A stretch of DNA of 64,000 nucleotides from Rhizobiales bacterium PAR1 (lineage in GTDB: Bacteria > Pseudomonadota > Alphaproteobacteria > Rhizobiales > Beijerinckiaceae), in contig NKIW01000001.1 in assembly GCA_002256205.1 (NCBI GenBank), positions 558,001 to 622,000 of the forward strand, read 5' to 3'. Made by a program: the position numbers and the translations under genes. This document shows, in pieces, positions 41,546 to 50,609 of this stretch; position 1 is the stretch's first letter, and every line of letters begins with the position of its first letter. Under the pieces are notes generated by a model. That model saw only the letters and a list, made by a program, of their open reading frames with translations, searched no databases and was not told where the DNA came from.

Positions 41546-43528
41546 TCACAGGCCTTTGTCGCGCTTCACGTCCGGCGGCACCGCCTCGGCTTCCAGCATC
41601 GCCAGCGCCTCGCTGAGCGGCATCGTGGTCTGCGCCTGCGACCCCAAACGGCGGATCGTCACGGTCTGCTCTTCCGCCTCGCGCTTGCCGACGGCGAAGA
41701 TCACCGGAACCTTGGCGAGCGAATGTTCGCGCACCTTGTAGCTGATCTTCTCGTTGCGCACGTCCGCCCGCGCCCGGAGACCGGCGGAAAACGCCGCTTC
41801 AGTGACCTGATGCGCGTAATCATCCGCTTCCGAGGTGATCGGGCAGACGACGATCTGCTCCGGTGCGAGCCAGAGCGGGAAATGCCCGGCGTAGCTCTCG
41901 ATGAGGATGCCGAGGAAGCGCTCCATCGAGCCGCAGATCGCGCGGTGAATCATCACCGGCTGGTGCTTGTCGCCATCCTCGCCGATGTAGAAGGCGCCGA
42001 AACGCTCCGGCAGGTTGAAGTCGACCTGCGTCGTGCCGCACTGCCAGTCACGACCGATGGCATCGCGCAGGGTGTATTCGAACTTCGGACCGTAGAAGGC
42101 GCCCTCGCCGGGGTTGATGCCGGTCTTGATCTTGCCACCGGACTGACGCTCGATCTGCTCAAGCACCTTGGTCATCACGCCTTCAGCGCGATCCCAGAGC
42201 GCATCGGAACCGACGCGCTTCTCGGGCCGGGTCGAGAGTTTCACGACGAGGCTGTCGAAACCGAAATCGGCATAGACCGAGAGCATCAGCTCGTTGATCT
42301 TGAGGCACTCGGCCTCCATCTGCGCGTCGGTGCAGAAGATATGCGCGTCATCCTGCGTAAAGCCGCGCACGCGCATCAGCCCGTGAAGCGCGCCGGAAGG
42401 CTCATAGCGATGCACCATGCCGAATTCCGCGAGGCGGATCGGCAGGTCGCGATAGCTCTTGAGGCCATGCTTGAAAAGCTGGACATGGCCGGGGCAGTTC
42501 ATCGGCTTCAGGGCAAACACCCGCTGATCCGCCTCCGGATCGGTGGGGTTCATAAACGCATAGGCGGATTTCACCGCGAACATGTTCTCCTGATACCAGC
42601 CCCAGTGGCCCGAGGTTTCCCACAGGCTCTTGTCGAGAATCTGCGGGGCGTTCACCTCCTCATAGTCGCGACGCAGGCGCCGACGCATATAGGCGGTGAG
42701 CTGCTGGAACATCGTCCAGCCCTTCGAGTGCCAGAAAACGGTACCCGGCCCCTCGTCCTGGAAATGGAACAGGTCCATCTCGCGACCCAATTTGCGATGG
42801 TCGCGCTTCTCGGCTTCTTCGATCTGCCGGATATAGGCGTCGAGATCCTCCTGCTTGGCGAAGGCAGTGCCGTAAATGCGGGTCAGCATCGGGTTGTTGC
42901 TGTCACCGCGCCAATAGGCGCCCGCGACCTTCATCAGCTTGAAGGCATTGCCGACCTTGCCAACCGAGGTCATGTGCGGCCCACGGCAGAGGTCGATCCA
43001 TTCGCCCTGCGCGTAGAACTTGATGTCCTCATCGCCCGGAATGGCGTCAACCAGCTCGACCTTGAACTTCTCGCCCTTGGCGCGGAAGAAATCCTTGGCT
43101 TCCTCGCGAGTCTTCAGCGACTTGGAGAACGGCGCATCCTTGGCGATGATCTTGCGCATCATCGATTCGATGGTGGCGAAATCCTCCGGCGTGAACGGCT
43201 GTTCGCGATAGAAATCATAGTAGAAGCCGTTCTCGATCACCGGGCCGATGGTCACCTGCGTCGTCGGCCAGAGGCTTTGTACGGCCTCGGCGAGCACATG
43301 CGCGCAATCATGGCGGATGAGTTCAAGCGCGCGCGGGTCTTCGCGCGACAGGAATTCGATCTTGGCATCGGCACCAATCGGATCAGCGAGATCGACGACC
43401 ACACCGTCAATCGCCATCGCAACGGTGCGCTTGAGGAGCGAGGGGGAAATCCCGCCCGCGATATCCTTGCCGGTGATGTTCTGGGGGAACTGGCGCGCGG
43501 CGCCATCGGGAAAAGTCAGTGTAATCAT
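41546..43528 (-). CDS. thrS: Threonyl-tRNA synthetase
   Basis: A class II aminoacyl-tRNA synthetase of 660 residues. The N-terminal TGS domain covers about 1-65 ([15 protein letters not shown]) and the editing domain about 70-220 ([26 protein letters not shown]). The catalytic core begins near 240 with motif 1, and zinc ligands Cys ([10 protein letters not shown]) and two later His are present; motif 2 is [13 protein letters not shown] and motif 3 [14 protein letters not shown]. The C-terminal anticodon-binding domain ends in [21 protein letters not shown] precedes the ATG at 43528. No T-box leader is seen, as expected for a proteobacterium. Confidence 0.97.
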   Translation of the reverse strand: MITLTFPDGAARQFPQNITGKDIAGGISPSLLKRTVAMAIDGVVVDLADPIGADAKIEFLSREDPRALELIRHDCAHVLAEAVQSLWPTTQVTIGPVIENGFYYDFYREQPFTPEDFATIESMMRKIIAKDAPFSKSLKTREEAKDFFRAKGEKFKVELVDAIPGDEDIKFYAQGEWIDLCRGPHMTSVGKVGNAFKLMKVAGAYWRGDSNNPMLTRIYGTAFAKQEDLDAYIRQIEEAEKRDHRKLGREMDLFHFQDEGPGTVFWHSKGWTMFQQLTAYMRRRLRRDYEEVNAPQILDKSLWETSGHWGWYQENMFAVKSAYAFMNPTDPEADQRVFALKPMNCPGHVQLFKHGLKSYRDLPIRLAEFGMVHRYEPSGALHGLMRVRGFTQDDAHIFCTDAQMEAECLKINELMLSVYADFGFDSLVVKLSTRPEKRVGSDALWDRAEGVMTKVLEQIERQSGGKIKTGINPGEGAFYGPKFEYTLRDAIGRDWQCGTTQVDFNLPERFGAFYIGEDGDKHQPVMIHRAICGSMERFLGILIESYAGHFPLWLAPEQIVVCPITSEADDYAHQVTEAAFSAGLRARADVRNEKISYKVREHSLAKVPVIFAVGKREAEEQTVTIRRLGSQAQTTMPLSEALAMLEAEAVPPDVKRDKGL

Positions 43529-43736
43529 GTCTGTCTCCTGCTCACTCCCGCAAACTCGGCGGGTAAGCGTCTTTCGGGAAAAACGGCAGAATAGCTCTGC
43601 CGAAATAGGGTTGATGGATGGTTACCGGGTCCGGGATTTAGCCGCAGATGCCCACTTCCATGCCTCAACGCACGGCGGCGGGCATAAACCAGCCCGCCCC
43701 GCGATGCAATTCCGATGCGATCAAAAGGTGGGAAAG

Positions 43737-44699
43737 TCAGCCCGCGACAGGCTCGGCAGCCCCGAGGCTCGGCTGTTGCGCCGGCACGGTGGCGGACATC
43801 CGGGCAAGCTTGCGCACCAGCCAGAAGGCAAAGAACGCCAGGGCAATACCGGCAAGGGTATCGATGAGGTAATGCCCGCCAATCAGCGGCGTCGAAAGCA
43901 CGACGCCAGCCGAAACCGGGATCATCGCCGCCAGCAGCCAGCGGTTATGGCGCACATAGAGCGAGAGCATCACCGCCACCACCGTGTGATACGAGGGAAG
44001 GGCGATCAGCGCGCGCGGGTTGTTGAGGTCGATCTTGTTGTCGATGCCGTTGCGGATATCAAAATACGCCTGTCCCGAGCTGTGATCGAGCGAAGTGCCG
44101 ATCTTGGCGGATATATCGGCGGGAATATCGAAATAGGCAAAGGCGCTAATGCCGGGGATCATCGAGCCGATGATCAGCGTCAGCGAGGTCGAAATCACCA
44201 CGAACCCCACCAGTTCTTCGAAGCGGTCGCCCCGGTTGGTGAAGATCAGCAACATCATGATGCAGAAGGGCAGCACCGAAAACGGCTTGTCGTAGAAGAA
44301 CTTGAGAACCTCGATCATCACCGGCTTGTCCTGCGCCCAATGCACCATGGCGATCCAGTCAAACCCCATCGCGCGATCGATGGCGACAAACATCGGGTCG
44401 GCCATCGGGAATTTGAGCGTCGCGCCGAGATAGCTCAGGACGCCCGAGGTCGAGATAAAAACCTGCATGATCGTGATGCTCAGCATCGCCCGCGCGACGC
44501 GGTCATCAACCCGGACAAAGGCGTAGAACAAGCCCGCCAGCAAAAACATTCCGGCGACGATATACATCGGCAGCACGGTCGAGAATTCCGGCAGGTAAAA
44601 GCCGATGGCGGACGACCACACCATGACCAGCATGACGCAGAATACCGTCACCGCCGCATTGAATTGCAACAGCACGCTGGGGCGAAAGGTCTGTTTCAT
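43737..44699 (-). CDS. PAP2-superfamily membrane phosphatase (Aur1/Ipt1-like), paralogue A
   Basis: An integral membrane protein of 320 residues with about six to eight helices. The PAP2 active-site motifs are RALIALPSYHTVVAV (PSxHT, first catalytic His) and STPLIGGHYLIDTLAGI with the second His and Asp. These enzymes remove or exchange phosphate on lipids such as isoprenyl pyrophosphates or phosphatidic acid. It is clearly a paralogue of the 45074-46018 gene (same N-terminal TFRPS and motif contexts), with yidD between them. Confidence 0.85.
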   Translation of the reverse strand: MKQTFRPSVLLQFNAAVTVFCVMLVMVWSSAIGFYLPEFSTVLPMYIVAGMFLLAGLFYAFVRVDDRVARAMLSITIMQVFISTSGVLSYLGATLKFPMADPMFVAIDRAMGFDWIAMVHWAQDKPVMIEVLKFFYDKPFSVLPFCIMMLLIFTNRGDRFEELVGFVVISTSLTLIIGSMIPGISAFAYFDIPADISAKIGTSLDHSSGQAYFDIRNGIDNKIDLNNPRALIALPSYHTVVAVMLSLYVRHNRWLLAAMIPVSAGVVLSTPLIGGHYLIDTLAGIALAFFAFWLVRKLARMSATVPAQQPSLGAAEPVAG

Positions 44700-44777
44700 G
44701 GCCGTGGTGGTCCCGTTCCTGATCCGCCGGGAGTATCACCACGGGAAGATGAAAATAGCGCTAAACCCTGATCGGAT

Positions 44778-45077
44778 TCAGCTTTTCGGCGCGTTGACGC
44801 CGCGCCAGAGGCCATAGAGCCACGGCTTGTACCAGCGCGCGGCAGGCGGGATTTCCTCGCAGACGAAATCAAGCCCGGAAGTGCCGCCGGGTCGACACCG
44901 GCAAATGCGGGCAAAGCCCATCCAGCCGCCGGGCCAGATGCCGTGTCGGTTGACGGCCTCGACCATGTATTCGGAGCAACTCGGCATGTGACGGCAGGTG
45001 CGCCCGATCAGCGCGGAAACCGTGTAGCGATAGAGATAGACCGGCGCGAGGAAGATCAGCCGCGCGATCCGGCTCAT
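44778..45077 (-). CDS. yidD: Membrane protein insertion efficiency factor YidD
   Basis: A 99-residue protein of the YidD family, which helps YidC insert membrane proteins. ARLIFLAPVYLYRYTVSALI forms an amphipathic membrane-associated helix, and then CRHMPSCSEYMVEAVNRHG is the family's invariant Cys-rich signature; GWMGFARICRCRPGG follows. The ATG at 45077 overlaps the stop of the upstream PAP2 gene by four bases (ATGA). In most bacteria yidD lies between rnpA and yidC; near thrS is the known alphaproteobacterial variant. Confidence 0.93.
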   Translation of the reverse strand: MSRIARLIFLAPVYLYRYTVSALIGRTCRHMPSCSEYMVEAVNRHGIWPGGWMGFARICRCRPGGTSGLDFVCEEIPPAARWYKPWLYGLWRGVNAPKS

Positions 45078-46018
45078 GACGCAGCGTAGGCGAGCGTGGG
45101 TTCCGGCTCGCGCGCGAGGCGCTCCACCAAGCGGTAACTGACCAGCGACACCGCAATGCCGCCGAGGATATCGGCCAGGAAATGCCCGCCGATCAGCGGC
45201 GTTGTCGCGATCATCAGCGCAGCCAGAATGGCAACCGGTGCCATCAGCCAAGGGTTGGAGCGCAGATAGAGCACCGACATCAGCCCCAGCACGGTATGGA
45301 AGGACGGAAAGGCGATCATACCGCGAAAGCCTTCCTCCAGCACGGAGAGATCCCCTGCCCGCACGCGACCATAATAGACGTTATACCCCGCGCCGGTGAG
45401 CGTGCCGAGCGCATCCTCGACCGCCTGTGGCACCTGATAATACGCAAAGGTCGAGCCGGCCGGCAGCATCATGCCGACGAAAATCGTCAGCATCGCCGAG
45501 AGCACGATAAAGCTTACGAGCTTCTCGAATTCCTCAATCCGGCGTGTCGCGGCGAGATAGGCCATGGCGACGAAGGCAATCGATACGGTGACGTAGTTGT
45601 AAACCGCAGCGGCATAATCACGCACCCAATCGCGAGCATGCGCCCAGGCGACGAAGGCCGGAAAATCAAAGCCGAGGAGGCTATCAAAGCGCGCAAATGC
45701 CTGATCCATCATCGGGAAACGCGCCGAAGGCACGAGATACGTGAGGCTCACGCCCGCAAACACCGCGCATTGCATGATCGCCAGTGCCAGCAACAGGCGG
45801 GCGAGAAACGCATCCTTGCGGACATAGGCATAGAACAGGCTGAGCACGACAAGAAAGCCCGCGAGCACGAGGCAGACGATGAAAGCAGGATTGAGGATCA
45901 GCTTCGAAACCCAACCCTTACCGAGCATCATCGCCCAGATCAGCGCCACCACCAGCGCCGCGCCGCAGATCGCAAAATTGAAGACCACCAGAGGCGATGG
46001 CCGGAAGGTTTCACGCAT
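45074..46018 (-). CDS. PAP2-superfamily membrane phosphatase, paralogue B
   Basis: A 314-residue membrane phosphatase. The N terminus MRETFRPSPLVVFN parallels paralogue A, and the motifs FRGMIAFPSFHTVLGLM and TTPLIGGHFLADILGGI carry the catalytic residues. The two copies differ strongly in the middle, so the duplication is old. It overlaps yidD by four bases and is probably translated with it. Substrate as for paralogue A: a lipid phosphate, not decidable here. Confidence 0.85.
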   Translation of the reverse strand: MRETFRPSPLVVFNFAICGAALVVALIWAMMLGKGWVSKLILNPAFIVCLVLAGFLVVLSLFYAYVRKDAFLARLLLALAIMQCAVFAGVSLTYLVPSARFPMMDQAFARFDSLLGFDFPAFVAWAHARDWVRDYAAAVYNYVTVSIAFVAMAYLAATRRIEEFEKLVSFIVLSAMLTIFVGMMLPAGSTFAYYQVPQAVEDALGTLTGAGYNVYYGRVRAGDLSVLEEGFRGMIAFPSFHTVLGLMSVLYLRSNPWLMAPVAILAALMIATTPLIGGHFLADILGGIAVSLVSYRLVERLAREPEPTLAYAAS

Positions 46019-46104
46019 GACAGGCTCCCGAAACAGCCTTCGGGATACTCCATGCGCTTTAAAATTCCGATAAACCGCCGTGTTTCAGGCGGCAGCCGCT
46101 GCTC

Positions 46105-46551
46105 TTATGCCGCAGGCGCTGCTCTTGCCGCCTCGATCTTGTCGATCGCCTCCACCACGGCGTCGAAGGTCAGGAGCGTGGACGCGTGGCGAGCTTTGTA
46201 GGCACGGACAGGTTCGAGAACCTTGAGATCCTCCCATTTGCCAGCGGGCACCTCGCCGTTTTCTTTCAGCAGCCGCCGCGCGATCTCGCGAATTTCGCGC
46301 AGCTCGGCAGCAGTCGAACCGACAACATGCCGCGCCATGATCGAGGAGGAGGCCTGCCCGAGCGCGCAGGCCTTCACCTCATGGGCAAAATCCGTCACGA
46401 TATCGCCCTGCATCGAAAGGTCGACCGTCACGGTCGAGCCGCAGAGCTTGGAATGCGCGGTAGCGCTTGCATCGGGCGCGGCAAGCCGGCCCTGCCGGGG
46501 AATATCGGCGGCGAGTTCGAGAATCCGGCGGTTATAGACATCATCGAGCAT
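46105..46551 (-). CDS. IscU/NifU-like iron-sulfur cluster scaffold protein
   Basis: A 148-residue member of the IscU/SufU fold, on which Fe-S clusters are built. Two of the three ligand Cys are present: Cys37 (SKLCGSTV) and Cys62 (VKACALGQASSS). The third usual Cys is missing; the corresponding segment reads YKARHASTLLTF. The ATG at 46551 has AGAGGG upstream and begins the family N terminus MLDDVYNRRILEL; a frame to 46647 adds nothing conserved. It is divergent from folE, as is usual in Hyphomicrobiales. Loss of one ligand suggests an atypical scaffold or a cluster-trafficking role. Confidence 0.85.
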   Translation of the reverse strand: MLDDVYNRRILELAADIPRQGRLAAPDASATAHSKLCGSTVTVDLSMQGDIVTDFAHEVKACALGQASSSIMARHVVGSTAAELREIREIARRLLKENGEVPAGKWEDLKVLEPVRAYKARHASTLLTFDAVVEAIDKIEAARAAPAA

Positions 46552-46749
46552 GCAAAAACCCTCTTTTGCAAAAAGTAAGGGCAGACACACGAAATTGCCA
46601 TAAGCTTGCGATCCAATTCGCACTGAACTGCTGACAATTCCTGTCATCCCGCGCGCCCACAGTCCTGAAACGGCAATTATTTAATCACCCGCCAATCCAG
46701 CCCGCACGGCAGCGCGTATTCCCCAATGTCCAGCATAAGGAGGCACCAC

Positions 46750-47382
46750 ATGGACGCCGTGGTTAAGACCTTTAACAAGCCCCGCCCTGCCGAGCGCAAG
46801 CCGGTGGAACGTCCCTCACGCGAGGAAGCCGAGGCCGCGGTGCGGACCTTGATTGCCTGGGCGGGCGATGATCCCACGCGCGAAGGGCTGCTTGAAACGC
46901 CGAAGCGCGTGGCGAAAGCCTATGACGAGCTGTTCTCCGGCTATCGCAAGAGCGCCGAAGAAGCCCTCTCCAAGGTTTTCAAGGATGTTGAGGGCTATGA
47001 TGATCTCGTTCTGGTGAAGGACATTCCGTTCCATTCCCATTGCGAGCATCACATGGTGCCGTTCGTCGGGACAGCGCACATCGCCTATTATCCGCAGGAT
47101 GGCGTGGTGGGGCTCTCGAAGCTCGCCCGTGTCGTGGATATTTTTGCGCGACGGCTCCAGACGCAGGAGACCATGACCGCCGAGATCTGTCAGGCGATCG
47201 AGGAATCCCTTCAGCCACGCGGCATCGCCGTGATGATCGAGGCGGAGCATATGTGCATGTCGATGCGCGGAATCCAGAAACAGGGTGCCTCGACCACGAC
47301 CTGCCAGTTCACCGGCGTCTTCCGGGATGATCCGGCGGAACAGGTGCGTTTCTTCACGATGCTCAACAGCCGTCGCGGATAA
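46750..47382 (+). CDS. folE: GTP cyclohydrolase I
   Basis: A 210-residue enzyme that makes 7,8-dihydroneopterin triphosphate from GTP for folate. Zinc and active-site residues are visible: [11 protein letters not shown] near residue 95 and [15 protein letters not shown] near 167, with the second zinc Cys. [16 protein letters not shown] is also typical. AAGGAGG lies 7 bases before the ATG at 46750. It is followed by hisI in the same direction, a common pair in this order. Confidence 0.96.
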   Translation: MDAVVKTFNKPRPAERKPVERPSREEAEAAVRTLIAWAGDDPTREGLLETPKRVAKAYDELFSGYRKSAEEALSKVFKDVEGYDDLVLVKDIPFHSHCEHHMVPFVGTAHIAYYPQDGVVGLSKLARVVDIFARRLQTQETMTAEICQAIEESLQPRGIAVMIEAEHMCMSMRGIQKQGASTTTCQFTGVFRDDPAEQVRFFTMLNSRRG

Positions 47383-47403
47383 TCCACTACCGCAAATCTT
47401 GTT

Positions 47404-47425
47404 CTTCGCGCGAAAACGCGCGAAG
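47404..47425 (+). other. Perfect hairpin just before the hisI start
   Basis: CTTCGCGCG-AAAA-CGCGCGAAG has nine perfect base pairs and a tetraloop, but no T-run follows. It ends 8 bases before the hisI ATG, so it overlaps the ribosome-binding region (GAAGAGAGCGGC) and could influence translation or processing of the folE-hisI transcript. Confidence 0.6.
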
Positions 47426-47433
47426 AGAGCGGC

Positions 47434-47841
47434 ATGTGGACCGCTTCAACACCCTTTGCCGCGCCCGGCCTCAAGGCTGACCTTGAAGAAGGCGCGGCCC
47501 TCACCCCGCGCTTCAATGCCGACGGATTGATCACCGCCATCACGGTCGATCACGCGACGAGCGAGATTCTGATGCTCGCGCACATGAACGCCGAAGCGCT
47601 AGCGAAGACGCTGGAAAGCGGCAACGTCTGGTATTTCTCGCGCTCACGGAACGAACTGTGGCGCAAGGGTGCGACCAGCGGCAACACCCAGCGCATGGTC
47701 GAGATGCGGGTGGATTGCGATCAGGATGCCGTGCTCATCCGCGTCGAGCAGATCGGCCCGGCCTGTCACACCAACCGCCGATCCTGTTTTTATCGCCGGG
47801 TAGAGATGACGCCGAGCGGGCCGAGACTCAAAAGCGAATAG
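47434..47841 (+). CDS. hisI: Phosphoribosyl-AMP cyclohydrolase
   Basis: A 135-residue stand-alone HisI that opens the adenine ring of PR-AMP in histidine synthesis. Visible zinc/Mg sites are [12 protein letters not shown] (DxDxD-like motif) and [13 protein letters not shown] with the paired Cys. [16 protein letters not shown] and [13 protein letters not shown] are family markers. The HisE domain is not fused, as is usual for alphaproteobacteria. It lies 51 bases after folE and nearly abuts the convergent CBS gene. Confidence 0.96.
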   Translation: MWTASTPFAAPGLKADLEEGAALTPRFNADGLITAITVDHATSEILMLAHMNAEALAKTLESGNVWYFSRSRNELWRKGATSGNTQRMVEMRVDCDQDAVLIRVEQIGPACHTNRRSCFYRRVEMTPSGPRLKSE

Positions 47842-47842
47842 C

Positions 47843-48274
47843 TCAGCTCGCGGCAATATAGTCCCGCAGCGAACGGCTCTCGTGCTCCAGCTCGGCGAGA
47901 CGATGCTTCACGACATCGCCGATGGAGATCATGCCATCCAGCCGCCCGTCGAGCAGAACGGGCACATGGCGGAACTTGCCCTCCGTCATCATTTCCATGA
48001 CGGAATTCATCGGTGAGGCAGCGACGCAGGTCACCACCTTGCGAGTCATATGCTCGCCAATCTTGTCATCGAGCGCGGCAGCTCCGCCCTTTCCGATGGC
48101 TTTGACGATATCGCGCTCGGATAGAATACCGGCCACCGTGCCACCCGCGCCGGTCACCACCACGGCACCGATGCGATGCTCCGATAGAAGGCGGCTGGCG
48201 TCATGCAGGGTCTGCGTAGCGGCGGCTGTCACGACAGCCTTGCCTTTGGTCGCGAGAATTTTGCCAACACTCAT
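47843..48274 (-). CDS. CBS-domain pair protein
   Basis: A 143-residue protein made of two CBS domains, which form one adenine-nucleotide-binding Bateman module. The first spans about 8-70 (LHDASRLLSEHRIGAVVV, GILSERDIVKAIG), and the second about 75-130 (MNSVMEMMTEGKFRHVPVL, GMISIGDVVKHRL). No catalytic domain is fused, so it probably senses AMP/ATP or a similar ligand and acts on a partner. The ATG at 48274 follows GAGAGGAAC; a longer frame to 48400 is not conserved. Confidence 0.9.
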   Translation of the reverse strand: MSVGKILATKGKAVVTAAATQTLHDASRLLSEHRIGAVVVTGAGGTVAGILSERDIVKAIGKGGAAALDDKIGEHMTRKVVTCVAASPMNSVMEMMTEGKFRHVPVLLDGRLDGMISIGDVVKHRLAELEHESRSLRDYIAAS

Positions 48275-48761
48275 GGGTCCGTTCCTCTCCAGAAGACGTT
48301 TCCGACAGGGGCCGCTTTCTTGGGCCGTCTTCTTCCGGGCGGCTGGCCATGAAAGCTTTGTTGCCTTTGGAAGTCTTGTCCAGAATCGGCGTTGGCGCAA
48401 TCAGAACCGTTGCCGCGGCGCAGCAGAGTGCGGGAGCCGAAAACGTTAATATCAGGGCTGGGGGGCGTTAAAAAAGAAAACGCCGCGCCCGGAGCGGGGG
48501 CGCGGCGTTGAAATCCTTGGAGCACGATTACCCTCTCATATCAGACAGATTTCCGCAATCTCCATCCACCGTTAAGCTTAATGCGCACGCGGCAAGTCGC
48601 TTCAAGGGGTTAACGATGCCGCCCGGCACGGGTTTCGCGAGGCAGGTTCCAAGCGGTCGCTTCTGTCCCCGAAAGGCGCAGTTCGACCAGTGCCCCTGCC
48701 TCAGGCCGGAACAGGCTTTCCCGAAACGGAAATCTCCGGCCCATCGATCTGGAGAAGACCC
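48275..48761. other. Divergent intergenic region with a leftward terminator
   Basis: Nearly 490 bases between the leftward CBS gene and the rightward PAS gene. A strong leftward terminator (48470-48509) lies in the middle although no leftward gene ends there. The remaining sequence, with TTAA-containing stretches near 48580 and 48610, has no supportable gene and may hold a small RNA. Confidence 0.45.
48470..48509 (-). terminator. Orphan rho-independent terminator (possible sRNA end)
   Basis: On the minus strand, AACGCCGCGCCCC pairs with GGGCGCGGCGTT around a short loop, followed by TTTCTTTTTT. No leftward coding gene ends upstream of it, so it would terminate an unannotated transcript starting between about 48520 and 48760. 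Confidence 0.7.
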
Positions 48762-49481
48762 GTGCGCCATCCGTCCATCAAGGCCCTCTACGAATACTGG
48801 CATGGCCTGCGCGGCAACCGCATCGCCCCGACCCGCGCGGAACTCGACCCCAAGCAAATCGCGCAGGAACTCGGCGATATCTTCCTCCTCGAGGGAGCGG
48901 CAGAGAATTTCAGCTTCCGCCTCGCGGGCTCTCGCATGGTGGCCTCGCTCGGTCAGGCGCTGACCGGCAAGAGCTTCGACGCGATCTGGCTCGCCAATGC
49001 GCGCGCCTCGGCCCGCAAGGCACTCACCAGCGCCTCGGAGGAAGGCGAACCGGTGCTGATCGGCATCCGGGCCTATGAACCACTCCCTTCGGAGAACCCG
49101 CTCGACCGCCCGCAGAAGCGCCCGCCGATGGAGGCAAGCCAATGGCTACAGCCGCGTTGGCCCAATCTGCGGGCCGCCGATGGTGCCCCCCAGCAAGAGC
49201 GTCGCGGCACCCTGATCAGCGCCGGCGAAATGCTGCTGCTGCCGCTCCGGCATCAGGAGCGCGCGGGCGCGCGTGTCCTGGGCGCGATGGCGCTCTTCGA
49301 ATTGCCGATTCTTCCGTCCGCCGCGCCGAACCCGCTCGACGTGTCAGGCGTGCGAATTCTGAGCCGCACGGCAATGCGCCATGCCGGAACGGGCCTCATT
49401 CCGGGCAACCTCGCCGAGAACGTGATCACCCGGCGCAGACATCTCACGGTGATCAAGGGCTCAGATACACCCAGGAGTTGA
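48762..49481 (+). CDS. PAS-domain (PAS_5 type) protein
   Basis: A 239-residue protein of the PAS_5 family, common in alphaproteobacteria. The domain covers about 5-165: SIKALYEYWHGLRGNRIAPTR, the LGDIFLLEGA strand, FRLAGSRMVASLGQALTGK and the later MLLLPLRHQERAG strand. There is no output domain. A GTG at 48762 is preferred because GGAG lies 8 bases upstream and the conserved N terminus begins there; a GTG at 48690 is possible. A PilZ gene follows in the same direction 87 bases downstream. Confidence 0.82.
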   Translation: MRHPSIKALYEYWHGLRGNRIAPTRAELDPKQIAQELGDIFLLEGAAENFSFRLAGSRMVASLGQALTGKSFDAIWLANARASARKALTSASEEGEPVLIGIRAYEPLPSENPLDRPQKRPPMEASQWLQPRWPNLRAADGAPQQERRGTLISAGEMLLLPLRHQERAGARVLGAMALFELPILPSAAPNPLDVSGVRILSRTAMRHAGTGLIPGNLAENVITRRRHLTVIKGSDTPRS

Positions 49482-49568
49482 ATATTTCATTCCGGTAGTT
49501 CCCGGTTAACCGTTCATTTGGGGCTTGATGCAAGAGTGGGGTGAGTCAACCAAACAACGGGACGACGC

Positions 49569-50213
49569 ATGCCCCTCGCCCTGTCCTTGAAAACCGCCGA
49601 CGCCAAGCCCCAGCGCCTCTTCCGGATGAATGCCGAGAAGCGGAACATTCCGCGCGTGACAATCTCCATCGGTGGTCGCTTCATGCGCGAAAACCGCACG
49701 GAGCACGGCTGCGCAGCGATCGAGGCCTCGGTTCAATCGATGCGGATCGAGACCGACGTGGTGTGCGAGGTCGGTGAAAAGATCATCGGCTATTTCTACA
49801 CGATTGGCCGCATTGAGGGTAAAATCGCACAGCTGACCGAGAACGGTTTCATTCTCGAGATCGCGACGACCGTTCCCAAGCGCGACAAGCTCGCGAGCCA
49901 GTTCACCTGGTTGGCCAATCGCTCCATTCTCAACCTGCCGGAAGACAGGCGCCACGATCGTATCGTGCCGCGCAATCCGGGTGTCACGGTTCGCAATCTC
50001 TCCTCGCCGCACGCCATTATCCTGCACGGCCATCTTATCGACGTCTCGCGCTCCGGCGCAGGCGTCTCGGTGCAGGGCGAGTTCAAGAAGGGCGATGAAT
50101 TGATGCTTGGCTCGACGCCGGCCAAGGTCGTGCGCGCCTTCGACGGCGGTATTGCGGTCGAATTCTACAGTTCGGTTCCGGACGGCATGTTCGACGAGAG
50201 CATCCGCCTCTAG
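49569..50213 (+). CDS. PilZ-domain protein (two PilZ-like units)
   Basis: A 214-residue protein. The C-terminal half (about 120-210) is a PilZ domain that should bind cyclic di-GMP: DRIVPRNPGVTV gives an R-x-x-x-R-like motif, and LIDVSRSGAGVSV the (D/N)xSxxG motif. The N-terminal half (EKRNIPRVTISIGGRFM) looks like a second, degenerate PilZ unit. No catalytic domain is present, so it likely passes a c-di-GMP signal to a partner in motility or the envelope. A terminator follows. Confidence 0.85.
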   Translation: MPLALSLKTADAKPQRLFRMNAEKRNIPRVTISIGGRFMRENRTEHGCAAIEASVQSMRIETDVVCEVGEKIIGYFYTIGRIEGKIAQLTENGFILEIATTVPKRDKLASQFTWLANRSILNLPEDRRHDRIVPRNPGVTVRNLSSPHAIILHGHLIDVSRSGAGVSVQGEFKKGDELMLGSTPAKVVRAFDGGIAVEFYSSVPDGMFDESIRL

Positions 50214-50237
50214 TCTCTAACACCTTTCAGGATCACT

Positions 50238-50271
50238 CAGCCCCGCCAGCCTCGCTTGCGGGGCTTTTTGT
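50238..50271 (+). terminator. Rho-independent terminator after PilZ gene
   Basis: AGCCCCGC ... GCGGGGCT with an 11-base loop, followed by TTTTTG. It lies 25 bases after the PilZ stop. Confidence 0.88.
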
Positions 50272-50609
50272 TGCCCGGATGTTGCTGACAATTCCCCCGC
50301 TGATGGATCGTTCTTTAAAGCCGTAGAACCCACCAATTGGATCACGCTCAACAAGGCCCTAAGCCTTGAAGTAAAGCGGGGTTAATTTGAAAACCGACAA
50401 TTTGAACGGATTTCCTGCCCCCAACATTTTTCACAATAACAATCAGTATCTTATATAGAAAATTTTTCCTTAGCTCAATTCCATACCCACTTTCACATCT
50501 TCTCAAGCTTAGCAAATCTTTAAATCGATGCGAGAAATGCAAGCACCAAAACTCGCTGGATGTGAAAACCCCGCATGGCATCTCTTCCCACGACGAACGG
50601 GAGGGACTT
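50272..50609 (+). other. AT-rich leader of the cysteine-peptidase-like gene
   Basis: About 340 bases without a gene. The middle part (about 50390-50525) is strikingly A/T-rich for this genome. It likely contains the promoter of the gene at 50610. I see no further structure. Confidence 0.45.

Noticed and set aside
41402-43594. A 730-codon plus-strand frame opposite thrS
   Set aside because: It mirrors thrS codon bias. The minus strand clearly encodes threonyl-tRNA synthetase with all its motifs.
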